This document shows positions 25,845 to 34,777 of a stretch of DNA of 64,000 nt, in pieces (the stretch's first letter is position 1; each line of letters starts with the position of its first letter). The notes under the pieces were generated by a model that saw only the letters and a program-made list of their open reading frames with translations, had not been told where the DNA came from and made no database searches. Location of the stretch: the NCBI RefSeq assembly GCF_013285385.1, contig NZ_CP054212.1, positions 1,550,001 to 1,614,000 of the forward strand. The letters are read 5' to 3'. Source of the stretch: Paramixta manurensis. GTDB lineage: Bacteria > Pseudomonadota > Gammaproteobacteria > Enterobacterales > Enterobacteriaceae. The translations under genes were made by a program, and so were the position numbers.

Positions 25845-26783
25845 ATGCGTATATTACTGGCACCGATGGAAGGCGTACTGGATTCACTGGTGCGCCAACT
25901 GCTCACTGAAGTTAACGATTACGATCTCTGCATCACCGAGTTTTTACGGGTGGTGGATCAACTATTGCCGGTCAAATCCTTTTATCGTCTCTGCCCTGAG
26001 TTGCACCATGCCAGTCTCACGCCAGCCGGGACGCCAGTGCGCGTACAACTGCTCGGGCAGCATCCGCAATGGTTAGCGGAAAACGCGGCGCGAGCGGTTG
26101 AACTGGGTTCCTGGGGGGTCGACCTGAATTGTGGTTGCCCTTCGAAAGTCGTGAACGGGAGCGGCGGCGGCGCGACATTGTTGAAAGATCCTGAGCTGAT
26201 TTATCGCGGCGCGAAGGCCATGCGTGAAGCGGTACCTGCCGCGTTGCCGGTAACGGTAAAGATACGCCTTGGTTGGGACTCTGGCGCACGCCAGTTTGAA
26301 ATCGCCGATGCGGTTCAGCAGGCCGGAGCCAGCGAATTAGTGGTTCACGGGCGCACAAAGCAGGACGGTTATAAAGCGGAAGCGATTAACTGGTCGGCGA
26401 TAGGTGAGATCCGTCAGCGTTTAACCATTCCGGTGATTGCCAATGGTGAAATTTGGGACGGACAAAGCGCACAGGATTGCCTGAAGGTAACCGGCTGTGA
26501 CGCCATAATGATTGGGCGCGGAGCGCTTAATGTGCCGAACCTAAGCCGGGTGATTAAATATGGCGAAGCGCGGATGGCGTGGCCGGACGTGATGCAACTG
26601 CTACAGAAATATGTTCGGCTGGAAAAGCAGGGCGACACTGGCATGTATCACGTGGCGCGTATCAAACAGTGGCTTGGCTACCTGCGTAAAGAGTACCAAG
26701 AAGCGGAAGGGTTGTTTAGCGAGATCCGTACGCTGAGGGATTCCGGTGCGATTGCCGCCGTCATCGATGGTGGTTTGCACTAA
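25845..26783 (+). CDS. dusC: tRNA-dihydrouridine(16) synthase DusC
   Basis: FMN-dependent enzyme reducing U16 in tRNA D-loops. It has 312 residues. The catalytic Cys98 is in NCGCPSKVV, FMN-binding segments LLAPMEGV and MIGRGAL are intact, and VHGRTKQDGY is conserved. DusC rather than DusA/B is indicated by overall similarity and length. In E. coli dusC is in the 48-minute cluster with yohD, pbpG and dld, which also follow here. Confidence 0.93.
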   Translation: MRILLAPMEGVLDSLVRQLLTEVNDYDLCITEFLRVVDQLLPVKSFYRLCPELHHASLTPAGTPVRVQLLGQHPQWLAENAARAVELGSWGVDLNCGCPSKVVNGSGGGATLLKDPELIYRGAKAMREAVPAALPVTVKIRLGWDSGARQFEIADAVQQAGASELVVHGRTKQDGYKAEAINWSAIGEIRQRLTIPVIANGEIWDGQSAQDCLKVTGCDAIMIGRGALNVPNLSRVIKYGEARMAWPDVMQLLQKYVRLEKQGDTGMYHVARIKQWLGYLRKEYQEAEGLFSEIRTLRDSGAIAAVIDGGLH

Positions 26784-26810
26784 TCAGGCTGAGCTGCTCA
26801 GAGCAAAACA

Positions 26811-26835
26811 AAAGGGGCGAATATCGCCCCTTTTT
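26811..26835. terminator. Bidirectional terminator between dusC and ldtB
   Basis: AAAGGGGCGA and TCGCCCCTTT form a 10-bp stem around a 4-nt loop, with a T run on the dusC side and an A run before it that serves the ldtB strand. Confidence 0.85.
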
Positions 26836-26861
26836 CATTTCCAGCTTCTTTTGTCGGCGCG

Positions 26862-28067
26862 TCAATTGTCTGTTGACTGCGGCGCGGCAGAAGAAGATTG
26901 ATCGGTTTGCTCTGGCGCAGTGGCTGCCGGGGCATTCTCGGTCGTATTTTCGTTGGTTACCGGCGCGGCGTTACCGTCCGCCTGCGGTTGCGCGTTTTGT
27001 TGCGCATCGGCCGGCTGCGGTTGTGCGGCGGCGTTCGGATCCAACACATTCGCGCCTTGTGGCGTTACCGGGGTCATCGGTTCCTCTTTCGGCTGCGCAC
27101 CCTCGGCTTCCGGCACCGCAGTCGGTGCCGCGCTGTTATCAGCTACGCTATTGATTTTCATCGGAATACCGCTACGTGCTTTCAACGCGGCATCCACATC
27201 ACTTTGGTTCACACCAGCATCCACGACGATTTTGCTGACCGCAGGGGTAATGCTCAACGGAACCGGCGCGCTTGAATTAAACTGCTCTTCGGTGGTCGAC
27301 AACGGATTATGCACTTCGACATAGCGTGAACCATCGGGTTCAACCGTGGCTTTCACCGGCTGGTCGATAAACTGCACGCGCGTACCAACCGGTACGTTGT
27401 CAAACAGCCATTTAATATCATCGGCACGCAGGCGCACGCAGCCGTGACTGACGCGCAAACCAATACCAAAGTTAGCGTTGGTGCCGTGAATCGCGTACAA
27501 GCGCCCGATGTACAATGCATAAAGCCCCATCGGGTTGTCTGGCCCGGCCGGGAACACCTCAGGCAAAGATTCCCCGCGCGACGCATACTCTTCATGCATT
27601 TTCTTGGTCGGCGTCCAGGTTGGGCCATCTTTCTTACGCTGAACGGTGGTTGTCCAGTTAATCGGGGTATCTTTCCCTAACTCACCGATACCGATCGGCA
27701 ACACCACCACCGTTTTAGTCCCTTTCGGGTAGTAGTAGAGGCGCATTTCCGCGCTATTGATAACAATGCCTTCGCGCGGCGCGTCGGGCAGAATCAATTG
27801 CTGAGGAATAACCAGTTTGCTTCCCGCTTTAGGCAGATACACATCCACGCCGGGGTTCGCTTCCAACAGGTTGCTGAGGCCCATTTGGTATTGTGCGGCA
27901 AAAGCTTCCAGCGGAAGTTTGCTGTCTTCAGGGACGGTAATTTCCAAATTGTCACCGATCAGGCGGCTATTAGCGGCCGGAAGCGGATAAACGACGGCAA
28001 AAGCCGAGTGGCTGAAAGCGGCCACAGTCAGTGCCAGTGATACGATCGCGCGAATGCTCTTTTTCAT
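26862..28067 (-). CDS. ldtB: L,D-transpeptidase LdtB (YbiS-like) with a long C-terminal tail
   Basis: Periplasmic L,D-transpeptidase. E. coli LdtB anchors Braun lipoprotein to meso-DAP of peptidoglycan. The 401 residues open with a signal peptide cleaved about AFA/VV (residue 24). A LysM-like segment (about 50-90) and the YkuD catalytic domain follow, with HGTNANFGIGLRVSHGCVRL and Cys210. Residues 1-306 align with E. coli LdtB, which ends there. Residues 307-401 are an extra low-complexity tail rich in Ala, Pro, Gln, Asn and Thr. The tail's role is unknown; a cell-wall spacer is one possibility. Confidence 0.92.
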   Translation of the reverse strand: MKKSIRAIVSLALTVAAFSHSAFAVVYPLPAANSRLIGDNLEITVPEDSKLPLEAFAAQYQMGLSNLLEANPGVDVYLPKAGSKLVIPQQLILPDAPREGIVINSAEMRLYYYPKGTKTVVVLPIGIGELGKDTPINWTTTVQRKKDGPTWTPTKKMHEEYASRGESLPEVFPAGPDNPMGLYALYIGRLYAIHGTNANFGIGLRVSHGCVRLRADDIKWLFDNVPVGTRVQFIDQPVKATVEPDGSRYVEVHNPLSTTEEQFNSSAPVPLSITPAVSKIVVDAGVNQSDVDAALKARSGIPMKINSVADNSAAPTAVPEAEGAQPKEEPMTPVTPQGANVLDPNAAAQPQPADAQQNAQPQADGNAAPVTNENTTENAPAATAPEQTDQSSSAAPQSTDN

Positions 28068-28251
28068 GTTTTTTCAGGTGATTTCAGGTGATTAATGCCT
28101 GGAACGGCTTGTTAGAGAGTCGACCCAATACCCGTCAATGTGACCGGCTGCACATTATATGTTCATAACCCCTCATTGTGGAACCAGGAATTGTCGTAAC
28201 TGAATCAACTTTACGTAACCAGTGATGATATTTCTCTTTCTTAGCAAGTTT

Positions 28252-30066
28252 TTAAGGTTGCCAGAGCGGATCTTCGCCACTTAAACGGCGATTGAGAAAA
28301 AACGCCGCGCTAATCAGCGCAAGGTGGCTGAGCGCCTGGGGCGTATTACCCAGCGCATATCCCCGGTAATCAAACTCTTCAGCATATAAACCGAGTGGAT
28401 TGGCATAACTCAGCAACTTCTCAAATTCAAAATGCGCCTCTTCAATGCGACCGGCGCGCGCCAAACACTCTACATACCAAAATGAACAGGCGGCGAAGGA
28501 GCCCTCTTCGCCGCGCAGATCATCGGCGGGAGTTTCAGCCATATCGTAGCGGCGTACCAGGCCATCGCTCACCAACTTATCTTTGATGGCATCCAACGTT
28601 GCGATCCAATCCGGATCGGTGGCGCTAACAAAGCGCACCAACGGCATCAGTAACATTGACGCATCAAGGTATTTTCCACCGCGCGTTGAGGTAAAATGCC
28701 CACGTTCTGCGTTCCAGAAATTCTGCCAAATATCCTCGCGAATCTCGCTACGGACTTTATCCCATCGCGCAAAGGGCATCGGCAGCGAGCGTTTTATTCC
28801 CAGCCGTAGCGCACGATCTAGCGCCACCCAGCACATCAGGCGCGAGTGAAGAAAATGCTGTGGTTCTCCACGCATCTCCCAAATTCCGGCGTCGGGTTGG
28901 TTCCAGTTTTCACAAACGTAATCGATCATCCGGCTAACGTTCTCCCAACCGCGATGGGAAATAGCCTCGCCATATTTATTCGCCAGATAAATGGCGTCCA
29001 TTAACTCGCCGTAAATATCCAGTTGGGTTTGGCGCCAGGCGTCGTTTCCGATACGTACCGGGGTGGAACCGGCATAGCCGGAGAGGTTTAACAACTCGCT
29101 CTCTTGCAGTTCGGTGCCGCTATCGAGACGGTACATCACTTGCAGTTTTTCCTTATCGCGCTGGCTATTCTCAACGCAGCGGCCCACCCATTTGGTAAAA
29201 CGTTTGGCCTCGGTGACATAACCCAGGCGCATTAATGCGTAGACGCTAAAGGAGGCATCCCGGATCCAGGAAGCGCGATAATCCCAGTTACGTTCGCCAC
29301 CGTGCTCTTCCGGTAGGCCAAAGGTGGCGGCGGCGGCAATGGAGCCGTGTTGCCATGAGGTGAGCAGCTTTAGCACCAGCGCAGAACGGTTAACCATCTC
29401 TTGCCAGCGTCCGCGGTAAGTGCTCTTTTTCGCCCAGTTGCGCCAGTAACTGAGCGTGTCGCGAAAGCAGGTCTCGGTCTGTATTTCATCAAGATGTTCA
29501 TCATCGACGCTGCCAAACATAAATTCGGCGTGTTGGCCTGATTTGAGGGTAAACTCGCTGACGGCGGCACCGCCTTCAACCTGGAGTTCGCAGGTCGCGG
29601 CGAGGCGTAATCCCGGTTGGCCTTCAGCGGTAAATTCGACATGATTATCGCGCAGTTGCGCATGCGTTTTCGCGCGAGCGTAATCATGTACCGGCGCACA
29701 GCGCAGCCGAAAGCGTGCTTCGCCTTGTACCATTTTTATACGCCGAATAATGCGTGGTTGACGATCTTCTTGATCGCACAGCGGCATATAGTCGGTCATC
29801 TCCGCCACGCCTTCGCGCGCCAGCCAGCGGGTTTGTAAGATATTGGTGTCCGGTAAGTAGATTTGTTGGCGGCGGCAATCCTGCCAATCGGGCGCCAGGC
29901 TGAATAATCCCGCAGCGTCACTATCCAGCAGCGCACTAAATATTGATGGGCTATCAAGGTTTGGCCAACAGAAGTAATCGATGGTGCCATCGCAGGCAAT
30001 CAGTGCGCAGGTGCGCAAATCGCCGATAATACCGTGGTCTTCAATTTTACGTTTAATTTCTGTCAT
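28252..30066 (-). CDS. Glycoside hydrolase family 15 protein (glucoamylase/trehalase-like)
   Basis: A 604-residue cytoplasmic GH15 protein. An N-terminal beta-sandwich (about 1-210) is followed by an (alpha/alpha)6 barrel. Recognisable blocks are the N-terminal GIIGDLRTCALIACDGTIDYFCWP and NWDYRASWIRDASF. The putative general acid is in GEEGSF (about 519-524) and the general base in YAEEFD (about 561-566). There is no signal peptide. Relatives include bacterial trehalases, glucoamylases and isomaltose-type hydrolases, so the substrate, probably an alpha-linked glucoside, is open. It is not part of the E. coli gene order here. Confidence 0.88.
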   Translation of the reverse strand: MTEIKRKIEDHGIIGDLRTCALIACDGTIDYFCWPNLDSPSIFSALLDSDAAGLFSLAPDWQDCRRQQIYLPDTNILQTRWLAREGVAEMTDYMPLCDQEDRQPRIIRRIKMVQGEARFRLRCAPVHDYARAKTHAQLRDNHVEFTAEGQPGLRLAATCELQVEGGAAVSEFTLKSGQHAEFMFGSVDDEHLDEIQTETCFRDTLSYWRNWAKKSTYRGRWQEMVNRSALVLKLLTSWQHGSIAAAATFGLPEEHGGERNWDYRASWIRDASFSVYALMRLGYVTEAKRFTKWVGRCVENSQRDKEKLQVMYRLDSGTELQESELLNLSGYAGSTPVRIGNDAWRQTQLDIYGELMDAIYLANKYGEAISHRGWENVSRMIDYVCENWNQPDAGIWEMRGEPQHFLHSRLMCWVALDRALRLGIKRSLPMPFARWDKVRSEIREDIWQNFWNAERGHFTSTRGGKYLDASMLLMPLVRFVSATDPDWIATLDAIKDKLVSDGLVRRYDMAETPADDLRGEEGSFAACSFWYVECLARAGRIEEAHFEFEKLLSYANPLGLYAEEFDYRGYALGNTPQALSHLALISAAFFLNRRLSGEDPLWQP

Positions 30067-30092
30067 GCCGTTCCCCGGTTAAAATATTTACC

Positions 30093-30266
30093 CGTTTACT
30101 ATAGCTAAACATTGTTTTACCGCTTGCCGAGGGCGGCGGGGTAGCATTAATGGCTTACCTGTGGGGAGATCAGGTTACTTACAAAAATTTTATAACGTCA
30201 GCATTATAGCTAACGCTTCGCAGGGCCCGTTGTTCAGCACTGGCAGCGTTTACTATAGAAAAACAT
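30093..30266. repeat. Imperfect 20-bp direct repeat upstream of the GH15 gene
   Basis: CGTTTACTATAG-NN-AAACAT occurs at 30093-30112 and 30247-30266, identical at 18 of 20 positions and 154 bp apart. The repeats lie between GH15 and the toxin-immunity remnant. They may be paired regulator sites or a recombination scar. Confidence 0.5.
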
Positions 30267-30324
30267 GAGTATGAAGTGACAAAATAAAACATAAGTGCTG
30301 AAACGGTAAGTATGATCAAGCACG

Positions 30325-30663
30325 TTAAAAATGTGATAACTTAGTCGAGTAGCCTTTTTTATTCATGTAATCAACCAATCGTGATTTAACATTGCTTACC
30401 CACGCATCAGGCGTCATATCCCAACGGTCCGGCAAAAAATCCCCCCGGTATCGGTCGATAATCACCTTATAGCCGTCTTCTTGGTTCTCAATCTCGGTAA
30501 GGTTAGCCAGTAACATTCTTAAATTAAATTCTGTAGCGGTGCTGAAATAGTCGTTAAGCAAATTATCAAAATCGCAGTTCTCATCAATAAGGTCAGCGTC
30601 CTGCCCAAAATAAACGATAACGACGGTATCAAGCTCGCAGGGTTTAGTTGAATCAGTATCCAT
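30325..30663 (-). CDS. Putative immunity protein for the adjacent RNase A-like toxin
   Basis: A small, strongly acidic protein (112 residues, with Asp/Glu clusters across the first 40) of no certain family. It starts 7 bp after the end of the RNase A-like toxin frame and has a GAGGAAAC ribosome site, the typical toxin-then-immunity arrangement of CDI and polymorphic toxin loci. Acidity suits a partner that masks a basic RNase. The frame is intact although the toxin gene is broken, as seen for retained orphan immunity genes. Low GC sets it apart from its neighbours. Function is inferred from context only. Confidence 0.6.
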   Translation of the reverse strand: MDTDSTKPCELDTVVIVYFGQDADLIDENCDFDNLLNDYFSTATEFNLRMLLANLTEIENQEDGYKVIIDRYRGDFLPDRWDMTPDAWVSNVKSRLVDYMNKKGYSTKLSHF

Positions 30664-30670
30664 TGTTTCC

Positions 30671-31472
30671 TCAGGGTGCCGGGTAGGCTGTCAATATGTA
30701 GTATGTTCTGCCGCCAAACTGCCTGGCCCGGACAACAACCCGCACGGTGTAGGCTTTTCTGAGCGTCGTTGTTCCCTTGTCTATATAGGTTCCGACCGGA
30801 TAGGAAAAGCGATGTTCCAGCGGTAATTTTGCTTCGGGAACCATATACTTGAGTGCTCCTTCCAACTGGCTGCGCTTAAGCGAAAGCATTTCAGAAATCA
30901 GTAATTCTGCTTGTTTAACGCTGTTAAAACTGCTTACCCGGCCCGGTGCTCTCGGGGAACTAAGGCGCGCTATCATTTGCTCAGGCGTTTGCCCAACATG
31001 ACGAACAATAGTGTGTCCCAACGCCCCTCCTTCGTGCTCTACCAACCGGATACGACCAGAAAATATTGAGCCAACTCTTACTGCCCCCGCCGCTGCGGCA
31101 AAACCAAACGGGACGGCAAGGTCAACCGTAACACCCACTTTGTATGCGGTATCTTTATCAGCGCCAAGCTTGCCCGCCGCTAACTCTGCGAGCTGTGCTG
31201 TTGCCGTATCGATTTTGCGCCCGGTAAGAACTTGTTGAAATGATGAGTTAAGAGTATCCAGACTATGCGCGCCCAGCTTTAGTAATCATGGTGGGTTCCG
31301 GTACAATGCAAAGTACTCCGGCCCCAAATATTTCGGCCACGCCGCCAACGATACCTAGCCCGCCCCAAAGTCGATTACTCAGGGTTTCACCCGAACTTAT
31401 ATGCTTTCTGCGCAAGATAGCAGCCATTTGCACAGGAGAAACCGCGACCGTCAAACCTTCCTCATCATTCAT
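30671..31472 (-). pseudogene. Frameshifted effector with C-terminal RNase A-like (CdiA-CT) toxin domain
   Basis: Two overlapping frames make one broken gene. ATG 31472 with an AAGGGAA site encodes 69 residues with a glycine-rich hydrophobic segment, ending at TAG 31263. A second frame, open from 31285 to 30671, continues with LGAHSLDTLNSS, a hydrophobic stretch and the toxin domain. The domain shows EHEGGALGHTIVRHVG, which holds the expected catalytic His, and ends YYILTAYP. The Thr and Tyr there match the conserved pair of the Yersinia kristensenii CdiA-CT RNase A fold. The break lies around 31265-31285 after the lysine-alanine-glycine. A GTG at 31138 could still start the toxin part. No VgrG, Rhs, PAAR or CdiA delivery domain is attached. 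Confidence 0.72.
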
Positions 31473-31797
31473 TATAATTCCCTTTATTCAGCATCAAAAC
31501 GAATAGAATCTTAAGTGAAATTTAAGAATATTCCGCTACGAGGATACGGTCAATGCCCCCTGTAATCGGCAGACTATCCCGCCCCTAAAATCTTCGACAG
31601 TTTTCAATATTTACTTTTGTTATTTGCGTAGGGGAGTAATGCTGATTCTCCTGACTTACTCAGTCTTATAAAAAGCCTCCTTCTATTTTCTTGATTTTCG
31701 CTATTTGGCAAGTCTGCAATGAGAGTGAGCGCAAATCTTTTACCCTGCACGGTTTCGGCGCTATTATCCCCGCACCAGTCATCCGGGTTTATCTGAT
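31473..31797. other. 325-bp AT-rich intergenic region between toxin remnant and fetA
   Basis: The region has below-average GC and no supported gene. A small inverted repeat TCTTAA/TTAAGA (31509-31527) lies just upstream of the toxin start. No clear fetA promoter could be picked with confidence. Confidence 0.5.
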
Positions 31798-32460
31798 ATG
31801 TCGCGACGTTCTCCGTTATTAACGGTAAACAATCTCAGCTACCTCCAGCAGGGGGTTACACTGCTGGCGCCGATTTCGTTTGAGCTGGCGTTGGGAGAGC
31901 AGGTCATGCTTTCTGGCCCCTCTGGCTGTGGGAAAAGTACCTTACTTAAGTTAATTGCCTCGTTACTGACGCCTTCCGGCGGCCGTATTGCGTTGCATGG
32001 GCGCGACAGCGCCGAGTTCAAACCGGAAGCCTGGCGTCAACAGGTGTCGTATTGCTTTCAAACGCCCTCGCTGTTTGGCGAAACGGTCTACGCTAACCTG
32101 GCATTTCCCTATGTGATCCGCCAGCAACCGGTTGTACGGGAACCGCTGATTAACTGGCTGGCGCGCCTCGGTTTGCCCGCCGCAATACTGGATAAACCGA
32201 TTGCGTCATTGTCGGGCGGTGAAAGGCAGCGTGTGGCGTTGTTACGCAACTTACAGTTTATGCCGGCGGTCTTGTTATTGGATGAAGTCACCAGCGCGTT
32301 GGATGACAGCAATAAACAGTTGGTTCGCGAACTGATCCGCTCGCTACGACAAGAACATCCCTTAACGGTGTTATGGGTTAGCCACGATCGGGAAGAAATC
32401 GCGGAGGCTACGCGGGTGATAACCATGACGCCCGCCACACAACGGAGCAGGGTGTCATGA
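31798..32460 (+). CDS. fetA: Iron efflux ABC transporter ATP-binding protein FetA
   Basis: ATPase of the FetAB (YbbLM) exporter, reported in E. coli to promote iron export and oxidative-stress resistance. It has 220 residues. Walker A is GPSGCGKST, the signature LSGGERQRVALLRNL, and Walker B LLLDEVTSALDDSN. The stop overlaps the fetB ATG as ATGA. In E. coli the pair lies at about 11 minutes, so this is a relocated or acquired position. Confidence 0.9.
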   Translation: MSRRSPLLTVNNLSYLQQGVTLLAPISFELALGEQVMLSGPSGCGKSTLLKLIASLLTPSGGRIALHGRDSAEFKPEAWRQQVSYCFQTPSLFGETVYANLAFPYVIRQQPVVREPLINWLARLGLPAAILDKPIASLSGGERQRVALLRNLQFMPAVLLLDEVTSALDDSNKQLVRELIRSLRQEHPLTVLWVSHDREEIAEATRVITMTPATQRSRVS

Positions 32461-33215
32461 ATCAACCGACCATTACCAACGCCTCTTTGGGGATGGCGTG
32501 TATCCTGGTGCTGATTGCGCTGGTGGTGAGTAACCGGGAAAAACTTGGGCTGGAGAAGGATATTCTCTGGAGCGTAGGGCGGGCAATTGTTCAACTGGTG
32601 ATTGTTGGCTATGTATTAAAAGCGGTTTTTAACCTCAATAACCGCTGGCTAACGGTACTGATGGTGTTGTTTATCTGTATTAACGCGGCGTTGAACGCCA
32701 GAAAACGCAGCCACAATATCGGCAACGGGTTTTCAATTTCTTTTGCCGCTATTGGCGTCAGCACCGCACTGACACTGGCGATTCTGGTGTTAAGCGGTGC
32801 GATCGCTTTTTTACCCGGCCAAGTCATCCCGGTATCCGGCATGATTGCCGGAAATGCGATGGTGGCGGTCGGCTTATGCTACAACAACCTCAACCAACGC
32901 TTTGACGATCAACGGCAAAAAATCCTTGAAATGTTAAGCCTGGGCGCCAGCATTAAAGTGGCATCCGGAACCATTATCCGAGCCAGTATTCGCGCGGCGA
33001 TGATACCGACCATTGATGCGGCAAAAACTGTGGGGTTAGTCAGCTTACCGGGTATGATGTCCGGGTTAATTTTCGCCGGTATCGACCCGGTAAAAGCCAT
33101 CAAGTACCAAATTATGGTGACGTTTATGCTGATCGGCACCGCCGGGCTTTCCACCATGATTGCCTGCTATCTCGCCTATCGTGGTTTCTATAATCAGCGC
33201 GCTCAGTTGCGCTAA
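32457..33215 (+). CDS. fetB: Iron export ABC transporter permease FetB
   Basis: A 252-residue inner-membrane permease with about seven hydrophobic segments. The family's conserved ALEKDILWSVGRA-like start (LEKDILWSVGRAIVQL), IPVSGMIAGNAMVA and TVGLVSLPGMMSGLIFAGIDPVKAIKYQI are all present. It is translationally coupled to fetA and converges on yohD with 16 bp between stops. Confidence 0.92.
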   Translation: MNQPTITNASLGMACILVLIALVVSNREKLGLEKDILWSVGRAIVQLVIVGYVLKAVFNLNNRWLTVLMVLFICINAALNARKRSHNIGNGFSISFAAIGVSTALTLAILVLSGAIAFLPGQVIPVSGMIAGNAMVAVGLCYNNLNQRFDDQRQKILEMLSLGASIKVASGTIIRASIRAAMIPTIDAAKTVGLVSLPGMMSGLIFAGIDPVKAIKYQIMVTFMLIGTAGLSTMIACYLAYRGFYNQRAQLR

Positions 33216-33231
33216 GCCCGGCGACGGTGGG

Positions 33232-33807
33232 TTAATCCGTCCGTTTATGGTTCCAGCGGCGAAAGAAGAACCGCACAACCCAGGCGAAAACAATCGCGGC
33301 GATCAGCCACAGTAAATGTTTAAGATGCTGATCCAGCTTATGCAACCAAGGGGTGATCATCTCACCGGCGAAATAGCCCAGTGAGACAAAAATCAGCGAC
33401 CAGATAAACGCGCCGAGTACATTCAGCAAGAAAAATTTCATCGGGCGTAAATGGCTGGCGCCGATAATAATCGGCCCGATAATGCGAAAACCATACATAA
33501 ACCGCACGCCGATCACGAATAAGCTGGGTTTACGGCGAATAAGTCGATTCGCGCGTACTAACCGATCTTCCTGTTTTTTAAAGCGGCGTAAAATACGGGT
33601 GCCAAAACGACGACCGACATAGAACAAAATTTGGTCGCCCACAATGCCGCCGAGCATTGCGGCAATGACCACGCCGCTAAAGCGTAACAACCCTTCATGC
33701 GCCGCCACGCCGCCCAGCAAAGTAAACGTTTCCCCTTCGGCAATACAACCAATCAACAGCGCCAGATAACCGTACTGTGAAATTAGTCCATTGATATCAA
33801 TATGCAA
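33232..33807 (-). CDS. yohD: DedA/SNARE-associated family membrane protein YohD
   Basis: A 191-residue inner-membrane DedA-family protein similar to E. coli YohD. Other DedA proteins flip undecaprenyl phosphate or phospholipids, but YohD's substrate is unproven. LLGGVAAHEG, GDQILFYVGRRFG and RFMYGFRIIGPIIIGAS are typical. The start is TTG at 33807, behind AAGGAAGGTGAG. No ATG gives a better alignment, and ISQYGY follows as in E. coli. It is part of the 48-minute gene block. Confidence 0.9.
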   Translation of the reverse strand: MHIDINGLISQYGYLALLIGCIAEGETFTLLGGVAAHEGLLRFSGVVIAAMLGGIVGDQILFYVGRRFGTRILRRFKKQEDRLVRANRLIRRKPSLFVIGVRFMYGFRIIGPIIIGASHLRPMKFFLLNVLGAFIWSLIFVSLGYFAGEMITPWLHKLDQHLKHLLWLIAAIVFAWVVRFFFRRWNHKRTD

Positions 33808-34012
33808 AACTCACCTTCCTTTTGTTGCGCGTCGATCTCTTATTTTATACCCCGTTGCGCAAAGCATCAGGAGAATCGCGTAATTTTCTCGTTTGTCGCC
33901 AACAGCAATAAATGTTTCGACACCGCGCAAAAATACCCGCAGCCATTATAATTAAAGGGTATCCGCCAACCGTCAGCGCTGGCGGTGTGAGTCGTATCAG
34001 AGGAGTGATTTT

Positions 34013-34600
34013 ATGAATCATGTCTGGGGACTACTCGCGCATCCCAATCGGGAAATGCACGATATCAAGCAAGAGAATGAAACGGTTTCTCATCACTATA
34101 CGCACCACGTACTACTCATGGCGGCAATCCCGGTAGTTTGCGCCTTTATTGGTACCACCCAAATTGGTTGGAATTTGGGGGAAGGGCGTACTATTCCTCT
34201 CTCATTATTTACCGCTCTCGGTCTGGCGGTGCTGTTTTATGCCATCATCCTCGGTGGTGTGGCGGTGATGGGGCGAGTGATTTACTGGATGGCTCGCGAT
34301 TATCCGCAGCGTCCGAATCTGCCTCGTTGCACAGTGTTTGCCGGTTATGTTGCAACGCCATTATTCATTAGCGGGATTGTGGCGCTTTATCCGCTGGTCT
34401 GGCTGTGCGTGCTGGTTGGCGCGCTGGCGCTGGTTTACACCGGTTATCTGTTGTATGTCGGCATTCCGCTGTTTCTGAATATTGATCGTGACGAAAGTCT
34501 CCGTTTCTCCGGATCAACGCTGGCGATTGGTATTCTGGTATTTGAGGTTCTTCTGGCGCTTACCGTGGTGCTGTGGGGATACGGCTACCGCATGTTTTAA
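34013..34600 (+). CDS. yohC: YIP1-family inner-membrane protein YohC
   Basis: A 195-residue protein with a soluble N-terminus (HPNREMHDIKQENETVSHHYTHH region) and five hydrophobic segments, matching E. coli YohC. Function is unknown; E. coli yohC responds to osmolarity. An AGAGGAG site precedes ATG 34013. It is followed in the same direction by pbpG after 177 bp. Confidence 0.9.
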   Translation: MNHVWGLLAHPNREMHDIKQENETVSHHYTHHVLLMAAIPVVCAFIGTTQIGWNLGEGRTIPLSLFTALGLAVLFYAIILGGVAVMGRVIYWMARDYPQRPNLPRCTVFAGYVATPLFISGIVALYPLVWLCVLVGALALVYTGYLLYVGIPLFLNIDRDESLRFSGSTLAIGILVFEVLLALTVVLWGYGYRMF

Positions 34601-34777
34601 GGCGTGGCCGCCGTCTATTTCGGCGGCGGCCCATTAACGCCCGGAAACGAATCTCCTGTAGGAAATTTCCCGTTTGCCGGAGTATGATGCTGCTGCCAGC
34701 CCCGTGCGGCCTGATTTTCACGGCGGCGGCCTGTGTTTTGACACAGCAAAATATTAACCCGGTTAAGTTTTCACACC

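Noticed and set aside
31138..31472. Programmed frameshift in the toxin gene
   Set aside because: No slippery heptamer or downstream pseudoknot is evident at 31265-31285; a plain mutation is simpler, though not disproved.
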